Shown: positions 11,095-23,479, numbered from the stretch's first letter. The stretch is DNA of 64,000 nucleotides from Dugong dugon (GCA_030035585.1 CM057462.1:96865234-96929233), one strand, 5' to 3'. Numbers and translations: made by a program. Notes: generated by a model from the sequence alone, not told the origin.

Positions 11095-11816
11095 GCTTAC
11101 AGCAATTGGTTTCCATATACCCAGAGCAAAAAGGAAACAGATGATACTGTCAAAAAATGCTTCTTACATAAAAAGTACATGAGATGAACAATTAAAATTG
11201 ACAGAATATATGAGAGTATTATCAATAATCACTACAAGACTCTCTCAAATACTGGGAAAAAAATTCACAATAACCTACAAGATGTTTGCACACTCTTATC
11301 TTTTACATCCTTTTTTTGGATCAACAGCTTGAAGTAAACAATTAACCTAATGTATGAGCAACAAACAACCTCTTAAAAATGCCATTCTTCCCAATACTGA
11401 AGGGCACCTTGGAGTTTCTGAAAGATAGGAAACAAAGAAATTAAAATCATTGCTAATATAAACAGTAAGACTGTATTCTCCACTTATGAGATAATGACCC
11501 CTAACATTCCAGATAATAAACACATTCATCCAGGGACATGCGATACCACTCGCTGAACAAAGACAGTAAATGAGGTTTTATTCTGAAGGCTCTTATTATG
11601 TAGGACACAACAGAAGCTAAACAATTGGTTCAGATCTGGTAATTAAAAGCAGTTGAGTAATTAACAAAGGATTAACAAATTTATCAGAACAAAACCGTAT
11701 TTTAACAGAAAGGAAATAAATGGGGAAGTTTTTATATTTCAACCATTATCCTTCTGGGTCTGTTTTGTATTTTGTTTTTAAAAAATACACTAAAAATGTA
11801 GAAACGAGTAAGAAAA
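11095..11816. other. No gene recognised; AT-rich
   Basis: AT-rich unique sequence without recognisable repeats or coding potential. Confidence 0.35.
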
Positions 11817-11818
11817 TA

Positions 11819-12007
11819 CAGTAAAACCTCTGAAAGCCGGGACCTGTATAAGGCAGAAACCCGTCAGAAAAGGAAAACTCAAATATTTTCCACTAATAGA
11901 GAGCAACAGAAAAGTGGTAAGGCTGCACCCTGTCGAAGGCAGAAAACTTGCAAGACCTGGAGAAACAAGGCCATCCTGTCGAGTTCTGGCTCTCACGGGT
12001 TTCACTG
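11819..12007. mobile_element. 189-bp TIR element with TA target sites (MITE)
   Basis: The ends are inverted copies: left 'CAGTAAAACCTCTGAAAGCC', right read in reverse 'CAGTGAAACCCGTGAGAGCC' (16 of 20 match), with similarity continuing a few bases inward. TA flanks both sides (11817-11818 and 12008-12009). The size and TA duplication fit a non-autonomous Tc1/mariner or pogo-type (Tigger) element. I do not recognise the family. Confidence 0.65.
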
Positions 12008-12170
12008 TAACTAGCTTCTAGTTACCCTGTGACTGAAAGCTACTTCCTGGCAATTATTAGTAGCAAGTGCAAATGAACTGATGCAAATAATCTAAACTAG
12101 CCGGGCTGAATGAAAAGACTTAAATGTGGGCAGCTGCAGTCTGTAATTCAGAATCTCTAACAGACATGGG

Positions 12171-12369
12171 TGGTTGTTGTGAGCTGTGGATCCTGACTCC
12201 TAGTGACCCTATACGACAGAGGACGACTCCCCCATGGGGTCTCCTAGGCTGTAATCCTTACAGGAGCAGACTGCCAGGTCTTTTCTCCCTCGGGCCACTG
12301 GTGGATTTGAACCACTGACCTTTTGGTTAGCAGCCAAGCACTTAACCACTGCCCCACTACAGCTCCTGG
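12171..12369 (-). mobile_element. AfroSINE
   Basis: Reverse copy with 'ggttgttgtgagctgtgg' at the tail, 'aggagcagactgccaggtc' in the body and 'ttgaaccactgacc' as a reversed B-box region. Confidence 0.85.
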
Positions 12370-12451
12370 AATTGACTCGAGGTTAATGGGTTTAAGAGAC
12401 ACAGGGTCACCATGAGTAGGAATTGACTGGACAGCAACTAACAACAACAAA
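12370..12451 (+). repeat. Two SINE/RTE tail fragments in plus orientation
   Basis: 'gaattgactcgaggttaatg' is one tail. 'ggtcaccatgagtaggaatt' followed by 'cagcaactaacaacaacaa' is a second. Both abut the minus-strand SINE. Confidence 0.7.
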
Positions 12452-14198
12452 AGGCATCCTATTAGTGGTTGAGAATTCCTGTTTTTTGGTTGGTTCTATG
12501 TCTCTGGCCACAACCTCGAGGACTGAAAGGAGACTCAGGACTGGGAAGGATCTGCTATAACTAATATTGGTGGGGACGACTGGCAAAAAGTCCACTGTAG
12601 ATTTAATAGTTTCTGAGCCTTAAGCCTGGCTGCATTTCAACCATTCAACCTCAAGTTTAGAATAAGTGTTTCAAGGAAAAAAATAAACAACCAAAAAAAC
12701 AAAAACAAAACCAAACTCCCCTCCCAAGAAAAACCCTGAAAAATTCATAGGCCAGAGCTTTTTCACTGTCTCAACTCATAATAGGCAGACAATTTCTTTC
12801 CAGATTATCAATAATTAGAACAATGAGAATGCTTCAGATGGCTCATTTTAAACAATTCTCTAGTTCTCCTCTAGGGGGCAAAGTTGCCCAGCATTTCACT
12901 GAAAGAGGAAATTCCTTTCAAACTTGGACTGGATTTTCACAAACTACTAGAAAGATAAACCAAAAAAGAGGGTCTTTTCCGCCTCCCGTTTATTCCGAAT
13001 ACATTTCACCCCATCTGATGAGCAAAGCTCTCCAGCTCTTTTCTGCAGGAAGAGGGGAGGGGCATAATTAACGTCTGAGAGCGAGGGGGACACTTTATCA
13101 GCAGTCTTGTAGGTTGGCCAGCACCATTTCCTAAAACTTGAGATCAGGGCTTTGGTTTGGATACAACTTCAAGGCTTTTTTTTTTCTTTTTTCCAAAGGA
13201 GAATTTGCACTGGGTCTATTTTAGCCAGTAGATGCCTTACTTGAGGCTCCTCCCCATCTCCCCTGTAGGGCCTCCCTCTGAGCAATCACAAAGTCACTCC
13301 CTGGAGATCTGAGAGTCCTGCTCAGCTTCCTGCAGGAATGATGGGACCTTTCCACCCCGTCCAGGGTGTCTGGTGGCCAGGAAGGAGCCCAGACAGCAGT
13401 TTCTCACTGGACCTCCCTTTCCCCTCATTTAAAAGATCAGAGTAACCCAGGTCTAGCCACAGAAGAGGACATACACAGGGGCAGAGCCTGTCCTGAGGGA
13501 GAAGCACACTTGAGTTTCAGCAACTTGGTGACCACAAAACAGGGCAGAGAGAAAGGCCCAGAGTGCACCCATTTCTCCCTCACCCAGGGCAGATCCAGTT
13601 TTTGTGGGCCTGAAGCTTATACGATTTTGGGGGGCTCTTTAAGGAATACCACATTAGGACCAGGGCATTAGAGTTAGGGGCCCTGAAGCATAAGCTTCAC
13701 AACCGACATTAACTCTTCCACTGGCCCCCCCTGGCTGAAGAGTTTGGTGGCAAGGGGCTCCTGCAAGCCGCATCTGCAAAATGGCAACTGATGGTTTAAC
13801 TAAAGACACGTTGCTCAGCCTCTGGCTCAGGGAGTGGACTGAAGAGTTTGAGAACAGCATCTCCCTTCAGTTCTGCTCCTTCTTCATCTGGCCCCCAGCA
13901 CATGGCCGATGCTCAATAAATACTTGATGACCACTTCAGTGGTCCCACTGCTTTGCCACTTACCCTCCCCTCAAGGCTGCACTGCTTCCCCTTTCTGGCT
14001 TACTGGCCATGTTTCAAGCTTCCACGTAGAGAGGATTCTCTAGAGCTATCAGCTCAGGGAGGAGTGTAAGATACAACACAAGAGCAGGCTTCCTGCTCAC
14101 CTGGATCATTCATTCACCAAAGGTTTCTGAACACCCACTGTGCCCAGGCAATAGCTATACAAACTTCAAACTCAGTTCAACAAGTAATTACACAGTCT
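12452..14198. other. No gene recognised
   Basis: Contains an A-rich run at 12675-12740, a T-rich run at 13175-13194 and an L2-like end ('gatgctcaataaatac') at 13905-13930. Open frames at 13366-13671 have no known domain. Confidence 0.35.
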
Positions 14199-14209
14199 AC
14201 ACTGGATCC

Positions 14210-14475
14210 AAACAATTGCCATCAAGTCAATTCCAACTTATGGTGACCCCCAGGTGTGTCAGAATAGAACTGTGCTCCGTAAAATTTTCGATGGCTGATT
14301 TTTCAGAAGTAGATTGCCAGATCTTTCTTCTCAGGTGCCTCTGGGTGGACTCAGGTGCCTTGGAAGAAAGTTCTGGCAATCTACCTCTGAAAAATCATCC
14401 ACTGAAAACCCTACAGAGCACAGCTCTACTCTGACACACGTGGGGTCACCACGAGTCCTCATAAACTCAACAGCA
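14210..14475. mobile_element. Fold-back AfroSINE pair
   Basis: A minus-strand SINE half (14210-14352) is followed at once by a plus-strand half of the same class (14353-14475), both broken near the same body position and with tails outward. The result is a roughly 125-140-bp inverted repeat with almost no loop. Flanks 'acactggatcc' (14199-14209) and 'acactggatac' (14476-14486) suggest one target duplication around the whole unit. Confidence 0.7.
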
Positions 14476-14582
14476 ACACTGGATACACACCCCTGTATTT
14501 GGCACAGCACAAGCACATGGTCAGTAGGACACGGGGGACTGGAGCTCTACCCGGTTCGGACTGCCCTTTGCTCCTTGAGATA

Positions 14583-14731
14583 GCTGTTGCCATCGACTCG
14601 ATTCCGACTCATAGCGACCCTACAGGACAGAGCAGAACTGCCCCACAGGGTTTCCAGGAGTGGCTGGTGGATAGAACTGCCGACATTTTGGTTAGCAGTC
14701 AAGCTCTTAAAGACTGTGCCACCAGGGCTCC
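14583..14731 (-). mobile_element. AfroSINE, short class
   Basis: 'gccatcgactcgattccgac' to 'ctgtgccaccagggctc', close to the family form and therefore probably a younger copy. Confidence 0.9.
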
Positions 14732-15369
14732 CTGCCAAGGGAGCTCCTAGAAAAGGAACTGCTGAAGGAGATGCCCGTGCTGCCCTGTTACAGGGAACAA
14801 ACCTCCCTGGGCAGCAATCCCAACTCTGCCACAGGCTACCTCTCCACATCCACTTGACCAAGCCTCAGTTTCCAGTGTGGGTCATCCAATTAGTTCAGGC
14901 CCTGTTTCTCCTCCTTCTGCACCCACGGGAAGGTCATTTCCCCTTCCCAGACCTCGTAGGCTGTACAAAAGTGCCAATTATGCCAGACTTTATTGAAAGA
15001 GAGCAGAACAAACTGATCTGAATTCAGAGCATTTAGCTAAATAAAGCTTTGTTTGCATATTTTCATAATCCTTGTAAAAATAATATATAAATTTCTTCTA
15101 ATCTGTTGACAAAAATCACTTACATGAATCTTAACAATGAAATGAGGCGAGGCCTACAAATATGGAAAGTTTCTTAGTTAATTTAGCTTTTTTTCATACA
15201 TGCTACAGTTTGGTATTTATAAGCAACCCAGCTGCCAAACGATCTTCTTTTTCCTTGGATAAAACAGGGAGAACAACCTCTTACATATGAAAGTATTGTC
15301 ATGAAGCCAGTCCTCCCAAGTAAATTCTTATCTATAAAACGGGGATAATACTGTGACGGGCAAGTAATG
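14732..15369. other. No gene recognised
   Basis: Unique, AT-rich towards the right. The open frame at 14587-15021 begins inside SINE sequence and is not credible as a gene. Confidence 0.35.
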
Positions 15370-15590
15370 GCCCTCATTATTTAAGTGCTTGCTGTATGCC
15401 AGACCCGTGCTAAACACTTCATACAGATTATTTTATTTAATCCTCACAATAACTCCATGCAGTAGTATCCCCATTTTATTGATTTGGAAATTTAGGCTTT
15501 CAGTGGTAAGTGACTTACTTTCCCAAAGTCATCCAGGTAGCAAATGATGGTGGGATTTGAGGCTGAGCCCCTGTGTTGTGCTGCCTCTGA
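15370..15590 (-). repeat. MIR
   Basis: Reverse-strand order: 'gctgtatgccagacccgtgc', 'tttaatcctcacaataact', 'tatccccattttattga', then a 'gatttgaggctgagc' end. Confidence 0.8.
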
Positions 15591-15636
15591 AACTATAAAG
15601 CACTTTATCCACCATAAAGTACTAATGAGCTTTACA

Positions 15637-15714
15637 AGAAAACCTATGGGGTGCTTCCACTCTGTCACATGGGGTTGCCATGCATTGAAATCAACTCGAC
15701 AGCACTGAACAACA
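15637..15714 (+). repeat. AfroSINE 3' fragment
   Basis: Tail part only: 'aaaacctatggggtgcttcc' and 'aatcaactcgacagcactga'. Confidence 0.7.
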
Positions 15715-17107
15715 TATTCTTTAGGCTAAGAGAAGAAGATAGGTGGGCAGTACTAAGGGCGTTTAGTTCTGCCCTCTTCTGCTCCACCCCCAACATTATC
15801 TTTGGCATGAGGCCCTGTTCTGGGTTCTGCCATCTTTGAAAACAGCCAATAAAAACAGCACGAGAATATAAACCAGATCCACATCTGGATACATAATATT
15901 AACTCGTGCCAAGGGAACCAGTCCATGACAGAACTACCTTAAACGCATTTAACAGATTCTTAGGCCAGTGCCCCCCAAATGACTCCCACTTTAGCTGACC
16001 CAAGCGTCTTACTAGCATGCTATCATTTGTTCATCTTAGACACTGCCTTCACCACAGGGTAGGGGTGTCTAAACACAGGGGGTGACCTCATTGTTACAGG
16101 ATTCAACATCACAGGGGCCTAACTTGCACATGACAAGGAAGGATACAATGGCAGAGAGGCCAGGTCTCAGGCTCACAATGCTGGGACCAGAGACTGCAGA
16201 AAAACCTGCTGACTCCAGGGGACACCTGAACACAAAAGAAAACCCGAAAAGCGGGGGTGTCTTTGGCTGGGGGTAGGGCATATTCTGCAAGGCTTGATTT
16301 TGCAGAGTTCATAAACTCTGGATAGAGCCCTGATCAAAATGCCCCCATGAAACGCAGCCTATCAGTTCTCAGATCAAGAGAAACTACGTTAGGGTCATGA
16401 GCATGAGAAATGGTGATTCAATACAGAGGTTTCAAATATTAGCTTTCTGTTGGGGTTATATCAAGTGCACTCTAGTAGAAAGGTAGAGAAAACTTACCCA
16501 AAGACACAGGTAAAGGCTGCCCCGGGGTCTTAGAGAACAGGGTACCCTGAAAACCTGTCCCACCCCACTCAGAACCCCTGCTTCCCAGGTAGACCTTCTC
16601 AGGCTAAGTTCACACACCAATGCCTCAGGAGTCCGAGACTCACACCTCACGAAAGGGAATGTCGTTATTAGAGAGCCAGGTTTGGCTTCATAGGAGGATC
16701 TTTCAACAACTCCAAGTTCTCTGAAAACTGGGAGGGACAATTTGGGAGAAAAGGAGGGAGCTTCCCACTGCTGGATAAGTTTTAAGCACAGGATGGAGGA
16801 CACTTTTTGGGGGATGTTGAAGAAGAGTTTCTTGTATTGGGTCAGGCATTGTTAATACAACAGGATGCTAAAGTGGAAGTTTCCACTGAAGCATCAAGAT
16901 GCAACAGATGGGAAATTCCAAAGCGAGGGGCCAGACCATTATGTGGAAATTTCTGAGAAGCTGGCCTGGCTGGCTCTGAGACCATAAGGAAAACATAAAC
17001 AGGTTCAGAACAGTGGAAAGTGACAGAGGGTTTTGTGAGGCAGATTCCTTGGAAATGCTCTGATTCCTGCTCTCCCCAAGGTGGGCGGGGTGGAAGGGAT
17101 CCACCTG
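15715..17107. other. No gene recognised
   Basis: Repeat-poor sequence of 1.4 kb. Minus-strand frames of about 100-115 codons at 16456-17197 have no known domain. Confidence 0.35.
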
Positions 17108-17300
17108 TATTTTTTTCAATGGTGGTAAAATATACGTAACAAAACACCCACCAAATGAACCATTTTCATATGCACAATCCAGTGATATTAATGACATTCA
17201 TCATGTTGTGCAACCATCACCACTATCTGTTTCCAGATTTTTCTATCACCCTTAACAGGAAATCAGTGCCCCTTAAGCAATCACCCTCCCAGGGGACCCA
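17108..17300 (-). repeat. Old L1 fragment
   Basis: 'atggtggtaaaatatacgta' followed by 'ttgtgcaaccatcaccact' is the reverse of an old mammalian L1 3' region. Confidence 0.6.
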
Positions 17301-17492
17301 CTTTTTATCTCAATCAGAGAAAAAAGGGCTTCATAGGCAGCCATCTGGAAGGCTTGCTATGTGTCTCCTGTATTTTGAGGACTGGTGTTTGACGCTGACC
17401 TGAGGAACCAAAATGTGAGGGGAGCTAAGTACCCTGGGTGGCAGAAAACAAGACTGTGTCAGGAAAGTCAATGCTCTCCCCTTTCCCCATGG

Positions 17493-17698
17493 GGTAGTCC
17501 CTGGGTGATGCAGTTTACATTTGGTTGCTAACTGAAAGGTTAGTGGTTTTAGTCCACCCAGAGGCATCTGAGAAGAAAGGTCTGGCAATCTACTTCTGAA
17601 AAATCAGCCACTGAAAATCCTATGGGGCAGTTCTACTCTGACATACACAGGGTTGACATGAGTTGGAAATGAATCGATGGGAACTGGTTTCATTCTGG
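17493..17698 (+). mobile_element. AfroSINE
   Basis: Complete copy ('agtccctgggtgatgcag' to 'gggaactggtttc'). Flanks 'tttccccatgg' (17482-17492) and 'tttcctcatgg' (17699-17709) form the target duplication. Confidence 0.88.
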
Positions 17699-17709
17699 TT
17701 TCCTCATGG

Positions 17710-18121
17710 AAGGTAGAAGGAATGTGATTCCTGAGCACTCCAGCCTGGGTCACTCTAACCAAGAGTGCTTTGACCTGAGGATGAACGTCCCTGAAGAGAG
17801 AGTCTGAGCAGAAACCCGGGACAGCAGAAGGAGAGGCACTACCCAAGTCCCAGGAGATCCAGACAGAAAGCCCAGCAGGTGGGGGCAAAGAAGTCACAGA
17901 AGAGAAAGAAGCTAGGAGAGAAGAGAGTCCTCTTTATCATCAGCCGGGTTTGGAGAACTCAGTGCCAGGTGTGACAGCAGGAGTCAGGTAAGAACTTTCC
18001 TGCACCTTTTCTCTCCTTCTTTCCCCATCTCCCCTGGAGAGGCTGAAGCAGGAGGCAGCTGGAGGTAGCTATAGGAGGCCCTTGCTGGTAGGATGGAGGA
18101 AGTCTTCCTTTGGAACGAATT
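17710..18121. other. No gene recognised
   Basis: Unique sequence, purine-rich on the plus strand. No repeat or exon signal is secure. Confidence 0.35.
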
Positions 18122-18446
18122 TTTGTTGTTAGCTGCTGCTGAGTTGCCCTCTGACTCATGGCAACCCTGTGCATAATAAAACGAAACACTGCCCAGTTGT
18201 GCACCATTCCCATAATCAGTTGGGTATCAGACTATTGTGATTCATAGGGTTTTTTAATTGGCTGATTTTCAGGATTGCCAAGCCTTTCTTCCTGGTCTGT
18301 CTTAGCCTAGGAGTTCTGCCAAAAGCTGTTCAGCATCATAGCAACAGGCAAGCCTCCACTAACAGATGGGTGGTGGCTGCACATGAGGTGAATTAGTCGG
18401 GAATCAAACCATGGTCTCCTGCATAGAAGGCAAGAATTCCACCAAT
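18122..18446 (-). mobile_element. SINE with tRNA-Gly-like head and RTE-like body
   Basis: Read on the minus strand it starts 'TTGGTGGAATTCTTGCC' and continues to a B-box-like 'GGTTTGATTCC', matching the order in tRNA-Gly(GCC/CCC). A body with 'TGTTGCTATGATGCTGAAC' follows. It ends in the RTE tail, 'GGCAGTGTTTCG' then 'AGCTAACAACAA'. It is about 325 bp, longer than the other SINEs here. A second copy lies at 45703-46252. Confidence 0.7.
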
Positions 18447-18694
18447 AAATACTGTCTGTAGATGCAAGTGGGTTATTTCTAATTTCCAGAATGAACTTGT
18501 GTGTGTGTAGGACTTAGGGTGGTCATAGAACTTATTACCAGAGAGTTCCTAGAGAAGTCATGGGCCTGATCAAGTTCTCATCAGGAAATGGGGAAAAACA
18601 CACCCTACTGAATAAGCTTTAAAGAACAGTGGGAGTCAAGAATACAGTTGAGTCTTTCTTCCATCTCACAAGTCCTGTTATGCAATGCACTAGT

Positions 18695-18905
18695 TACAGC
18701 TAACCTTTGCTAAGCACTGACTATGTGCCAGGCACAGCACCAACAACTTCACAGACATTACCTCATTCAATCCCCCTAACAACTCCATCCCATTTCACAG
18801 CTAAGGAAACTGGCTCAGAGAGGTTAAGCAGCTTGCCAGGGTCACACAGGTAGGTTAAGTAAAGTAATTACAGCTGGACTCAACCTCAAGCCTTTCTGAT
18901 ATCTC
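18695..18905 (-). repeat. MIR
   Basis: 'gactatgtgccaggcacagc', 'agctaaggaaactggctcag' and 'cttgccagggtcacacagg' give a well-preserved reverse MIR. Confidence 0.85.
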
Positions 18906-19956
18906 ACCTGACCTCTTCTGCCAGGTGAGTGGTTTTCCGTGAAGAGTTGTGACTGAAGTAGGACAGGGACTTGCAAGTCCCTGAGCTAGAAAATCCAACA
19001 GCAGCGAAAATCACTGAAACGCATGCTTTTAGCAATCTCTTCCAGCTCTAGGATCCTGTGATTTTATCATTCGTGGGTGGGAAGGGGGAGAGAAGTGGCA
19101 CCACAACAGCAGACGTAGGGGAGAGGAAAATCTCAGCATTTGTATCCTGGGTTCCCAGAGAGGGTGCTGGACATAGAGAAGGAGCAGGCTCTGGCAGGTG
19201 TACTATAACACACATGTGTATAAATACATAGTCCAGAGAATGCACTAAAGCACTTAGCATGGAGCCTGGTACTAGAGTAAGCATTAAGTAAATGTCAATT
19301 AAGATTCTGAAAATTTTACACATATGCCTAAAAACCTCGACATATAATTTAATGCAACATACTCAACCACTGACATCACCGTGTCTGTTCCATAAGGAGC
19401 TGTGTATATTATGAACGCCAACCTTTGCTAGCAGAGCCAAGACAAGAAATGATCCCATAAGATTAAGCCAGCCAAATCTAAAACAATTAGAGTAAGTTGA
19501 AAATCAATGGCTTTTAAGTGGTTTGGGATCACGGAGTCCCATAAAAAAATGGAAACCATGGTCCCTTTTCCCGGTAAAAAAACGCACATTCACTATTTTG
19601 CAAACGATTATAGAAGGTTCACAGATCCATTAAAGTCTATTCATTGTTTCCAGTTTAAGAACTTCTTCTCTAGATCCTGAGGATGTAACATGAGGTTTTC
19701 AGGTTAAGTGCTGCCTATCTGACACATACTGAGGTCACCATCCTGTTCCCCTCCACTTGCCCATTGTTTAAGCTAGTCTTTATTAAGCTACTAAACTTGA
19801 ACGAGCTATCAATGTACTTGAAATCGAATCTAATTTTAAACCTTTCAAGTTTCATGGACCCTAAATTAAGACTTTCTAAACAAACGGACTGTGGTACCTA
19901 GAAATCTTATCCACTCGGCATGTTCTTTCCTTCCTCCCTTCTTCTGGTAATACCAA
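18906..19956. other. No gene recognised
   Basis: Mostly unique. A MIR-like end lies at about 19240-19305 ('gcctggtactagagtaagca'). Confidence 0.35.
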
Positions 19957-20048
19957 CCCAAACCAGTTGCTGTTGAGATGATTCTGATTCTTAGAGACCC
20001 CATGTATGTCAGAGTAGAACTAAGCTCCATAGGGTTTTCAATGGCTGA
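19957..20048 (-). repeat. AfroSINE, 5'-truncated
   Basis: Tail and half the body only, from 'aaccagttgctgttgagatg' to 'ttttcaatggctga'. Confidence 0.75.
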
Positions 20049-20239
20049 CACAAAACCCCCCTTTTTTCTTGGGAACTCATTCCACATGATTCTTGTGGGG
20101 ATTTACCCTTTCTATGGACACATGAACAAACTCTGGCTAAACAGATACTTCTTTCTTACTGTCTGCTGCCTACTTCTGGCCATGTTGATTCAGGCAGGCA
20201 ATCCAAACTGGGCTAATTAAGAGGGCTCTTGGTACTGTT

Positions 20240-20530
20240 GTTAGAACTATGACAAAAGAGGCACTCTCTTTTCCCTGGAATATACAGTTGTAAGGATGGT
20301 AGAAACCTAGAGCTGGTGGTTACCTCTGCCACCAAAGTGAGAGACAGCATGCCTGAGAATGAAGCTGACAGAGTTAAGCAGAGCCAAGAGATGGAGAGAG
20401 TGAAAGACACTGTCCTGACGATAGCTTTTGAACTCCTGGATACAGCTACGCCTGAAGCCTGCTTCTTTATGAACTTTCCAGTTATATGAGTCAAGAAGCT
20501 AGTTTAAGTTGCATTTCTCTCACTCATAAC
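20240..20530 (+). repeat. Ancient interspersed repeat, as at 3400-3960
   Basis: 'gagaatgaagctgacagag', 'ctacgcctgaagcctgc' and 'agtttaagttgcatttctct' follow an old mammalian repeat whose name I cannot assign with confidence. Confidence 0.35.
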
Positions 20531-21690
20531 CAAAATATTCTTATTACTGAACCTAATCTAAAGGAAAATAAAGCCCCAAAGGAAATTCCCATTTATGTGT
20601 AATCTTTATGGAATTCTTGGACCCTCCCTGACAATGATGGTTTTTAATGAATTAAAATTATTTCATCCTATGACACTGCCGCAACAAGTCTAAGCTTAAC
20701 ACTGCCCCCATACCAGCCTCTATCCAGGATAGTTCATCTTACTAGTGCTGCCACCAACCAAATAGATGCTACTCCCCTACTGCAATAAATATTAGTTACT
20801 ACTTCATTATTATTAAAGTCTACTACTCCTGTTCCCATGAGCCTCTCAAATTGCCCTGGTTCTCCCAAAAGGTGCTGAACTCTCCAATATTAGAAATGAC
20901 CTAGAGGGATGAGGTTCAAAACAGAAGGAAGATATGCATGTGGAGCAAGGGAAGAGAATCACATAGGTTAAAGTGGACAGGGCCAACGTAAACTCAAAAA
21001 GCCACTCCACAGAGTGAGTCACGGCTTGGGCCAATTCAGGAGTTGAGAGAAATAATATTCACCGAAGACAGAAGTTGTTTGCCATCACTACAGAACAGGG
21101 ATGGTAAGCAGATTTCAACTCATGTGCCAAATGTGGCCCACAGCCAAGTGCCAAGGCTCAGCATCAAGCGAGCCAAGATAACCTGTAAAGTCCATCATGA
21201 GGTGGAGGTGGAGGAGGCAGCATGAATATAATGTATTTGCCATTCCAGCTGAAGCACCATTCAATTTTATCCTTTAGTTAGGCAAGGCCAAAAGAGAATG
21301 CATACCTGGACTGGAAGGGCTTTTCATGGACTGCACTCGGGCATTACATCATTCGCCTACACCGAGAATAGTCCTTATTATTCTGTTTATTATAGGGATG
21401 TTGTGTGCTATCTTACGTGGTGTCCTCTATATGAGCACTCTGAAGAAATTTTTCTAAGTCTCGAATCTGATTAACCTTGCTTCTTCTGACTAACTCACAC
21501 GCTTCTATCTTTTGGCTTCCGTGAATTGTTCACTGAGCATGCTCTCCTTCTGGTACCGACTGCTCTGAAGTCTAGAGGCAAGCCTGTGGCCCTGCTAGCA
21601 AATGGGAGCTCTCAAGCATACACTGGAGGCCTAATCTTAACTCTGACATCACCTTCCATTTTCTTTCTCACAAATTCCCTTCCTTACTTA
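20531..21690. other. No gene recognised
   Basis: AT-rich unique sequence between the old repeat and the RTE copy. No exon signal is convincing. Confidence 0.35.
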
Positions 21691-21694
21691 CTTA

Positions 21695-22843
21695 TGAGTG
21701 ATATCACTGCTGATGTCCGTGATGTCTCTGAAAGCAGAGAATACCAAAAAGATGTTTACCTGTGTTATACTGATTATGCAAAGGCATTTAACCGTGTGGA
21801 TTATAGATCATACATAACAAATTATAGATTGTGAAGAATGGGAATCTCAGAACACTTAATTGTGCTCATGTGGAACGTGTACATAGACCAAGAGGCAGTC
21901 ATCTGAACAGAACAAGGGGATACCGTGTGGTTTAAAATCAGAAAAGGTTGCATCAGGGTTGTATCCTTTCACCATACCTATTCAATCTGTGTGTCGAGAA
22001 AATATTCCAAGAAACTGGACTACATGAAGAAGGTGGCATCAGGATTGGAGGAAGACTTACTAACAACCTGTGATATGCAGATGACACCATCTTGCTTGCT
22101 CTAAGCAAAAAGGACTTGAAGCACTTACTGATGAAGATCAAAGACTACAGCCTTCAGTATGGATTATACCTCAACATGAAGAAATGAAAATCCTCACAAC
22201 TGGGCCAATAATCAAAATCAATAAATGAAGAAAATGTTGAAGTTGTTAAGGATTTCACTTTAGTTGGATCCACAACGGTCATGGAAGCAGCAGTCAAGAA
22301 ATTAAATGACATATTGCACTGGGCAAATCTGCTACAAAAGACCTCTTTAAAGTGTTAAAAAGAAATGATGTTACTTTGAGGTCTAAGGTGCGCCTAACCC
22401 AAGCCATGGTGTTTTCAATCACCTCGCATGCACGTGAAGGATGGACAATGAATAAGGAAGACTGAAGAAGAATGGATGCCTTTGAATTATGGCGTTGGCC
22501 AAGAATACTGAATATACCATGGACTGCCAGAAGAACGAACAAATCTCTCTTGGAAGAAGTACGGCCAGAATGCTCCTTGGAAGTGAGGATGGCAAGACTT
22601 CATTTCACACACTTTGGACATGTTATCAGGAGGGACCAGTCCCTGGAGAAGGACATCATGCTTGGTAAAGTAAGAAAGACGAAGACCCTCAAAGAGATGG
22701 ACTGACACAGCAGCTGCAACAATCCACTCAAATACAGTAACGATTGCGAAGATGGTGCAGGACTGGGTAATGTTTTGTTCTGTCATACATAGTGTTGCTG
22801 TGAGCTGGAACCGACCTGACGGCACCTAACAACAATAACAACA
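21695..22843 (+). mobile_element. RTE/BovB-type LINE, 5'-truncated and decayed
   Basis: Encodes broken parts of an RTE reverse transcriptase. Motif A appears as YTDYAKAFNRVDY near 21763-21801 and motif C as YADD near 22075-22086. After a frame change comes the RTE C-terminal region, with FELWRW, WTARRTNKS and HFGHVIRRDQSLEK at 22484-22650. A TGA lies directly before the YADD codons, and several frame changes follow, so no protein is possible. It ends 'acctaacaacaataacaaca', the tail shared with the SINEs. Confidence 0.85.
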
Positions 22844-23479
22844 ACTTACTATTCTGAATCTCATTACACTGCGTGTGTATTGTAAAACCACCTCTTTCAA
22901 AGAAGAAAGGCACATTACTAGATCAATAGCAATCAAAATAAAATGTAAGACAAATAAGATGGAAGTGCAGGACAATTTCACAAGTGCTGCCCACTGTGGC
23001 TGCCATTATGGGGAAGCTTCAAGTGAGCAAGTTGAGAAGGTGGTGGTCTTGGACTAGGATAGCCTTGCGCCAAACTGCCAAGTCAGCAAATACCTCAGTC
23101 CTCTCCCCTCTCCTTCTGTCCCCCTGCTGATCTCCCTCACACACCATTCTTCCTTGGGCAGGTGAGTGCCCTCTGGTCCATTCCTGACCATCCACCACCT
23201 TTTCTTTCTTTAGTGTTATTGGTTACTCTCCTTTCGCCAACTCCTCCCACCAAATGAAAACGCTTCACACTTCTACAGGACCTTGTACTTGACTCTAAGT
23301 TGTCAATGGTTGATAACAGCTTAACGTATTTCCTCTCTCAGGGAAAGGTACTTATTAACTAGGTATTTTCAAAAGGAGAAAAATCAAAAGAGTAATTCAC
23401 TAATGATAGAATTTGAATACTATAATAATTACACAGATGCAATTAAACAGGGGACTCTTCCTGTAAATCTCAAATAATT
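22844..23479. other. No gene recognised
   Basis: Unique sequence with a pyrimidine-rich part at 23098-23260. Nothing supports a gene. Confidence 0.35.

Noticed and set aside
14587-15021. 144-codon plus-strand frame
   Set aside because: It starts inside the antisense of an AfroSINE and shows no known protein similarity.
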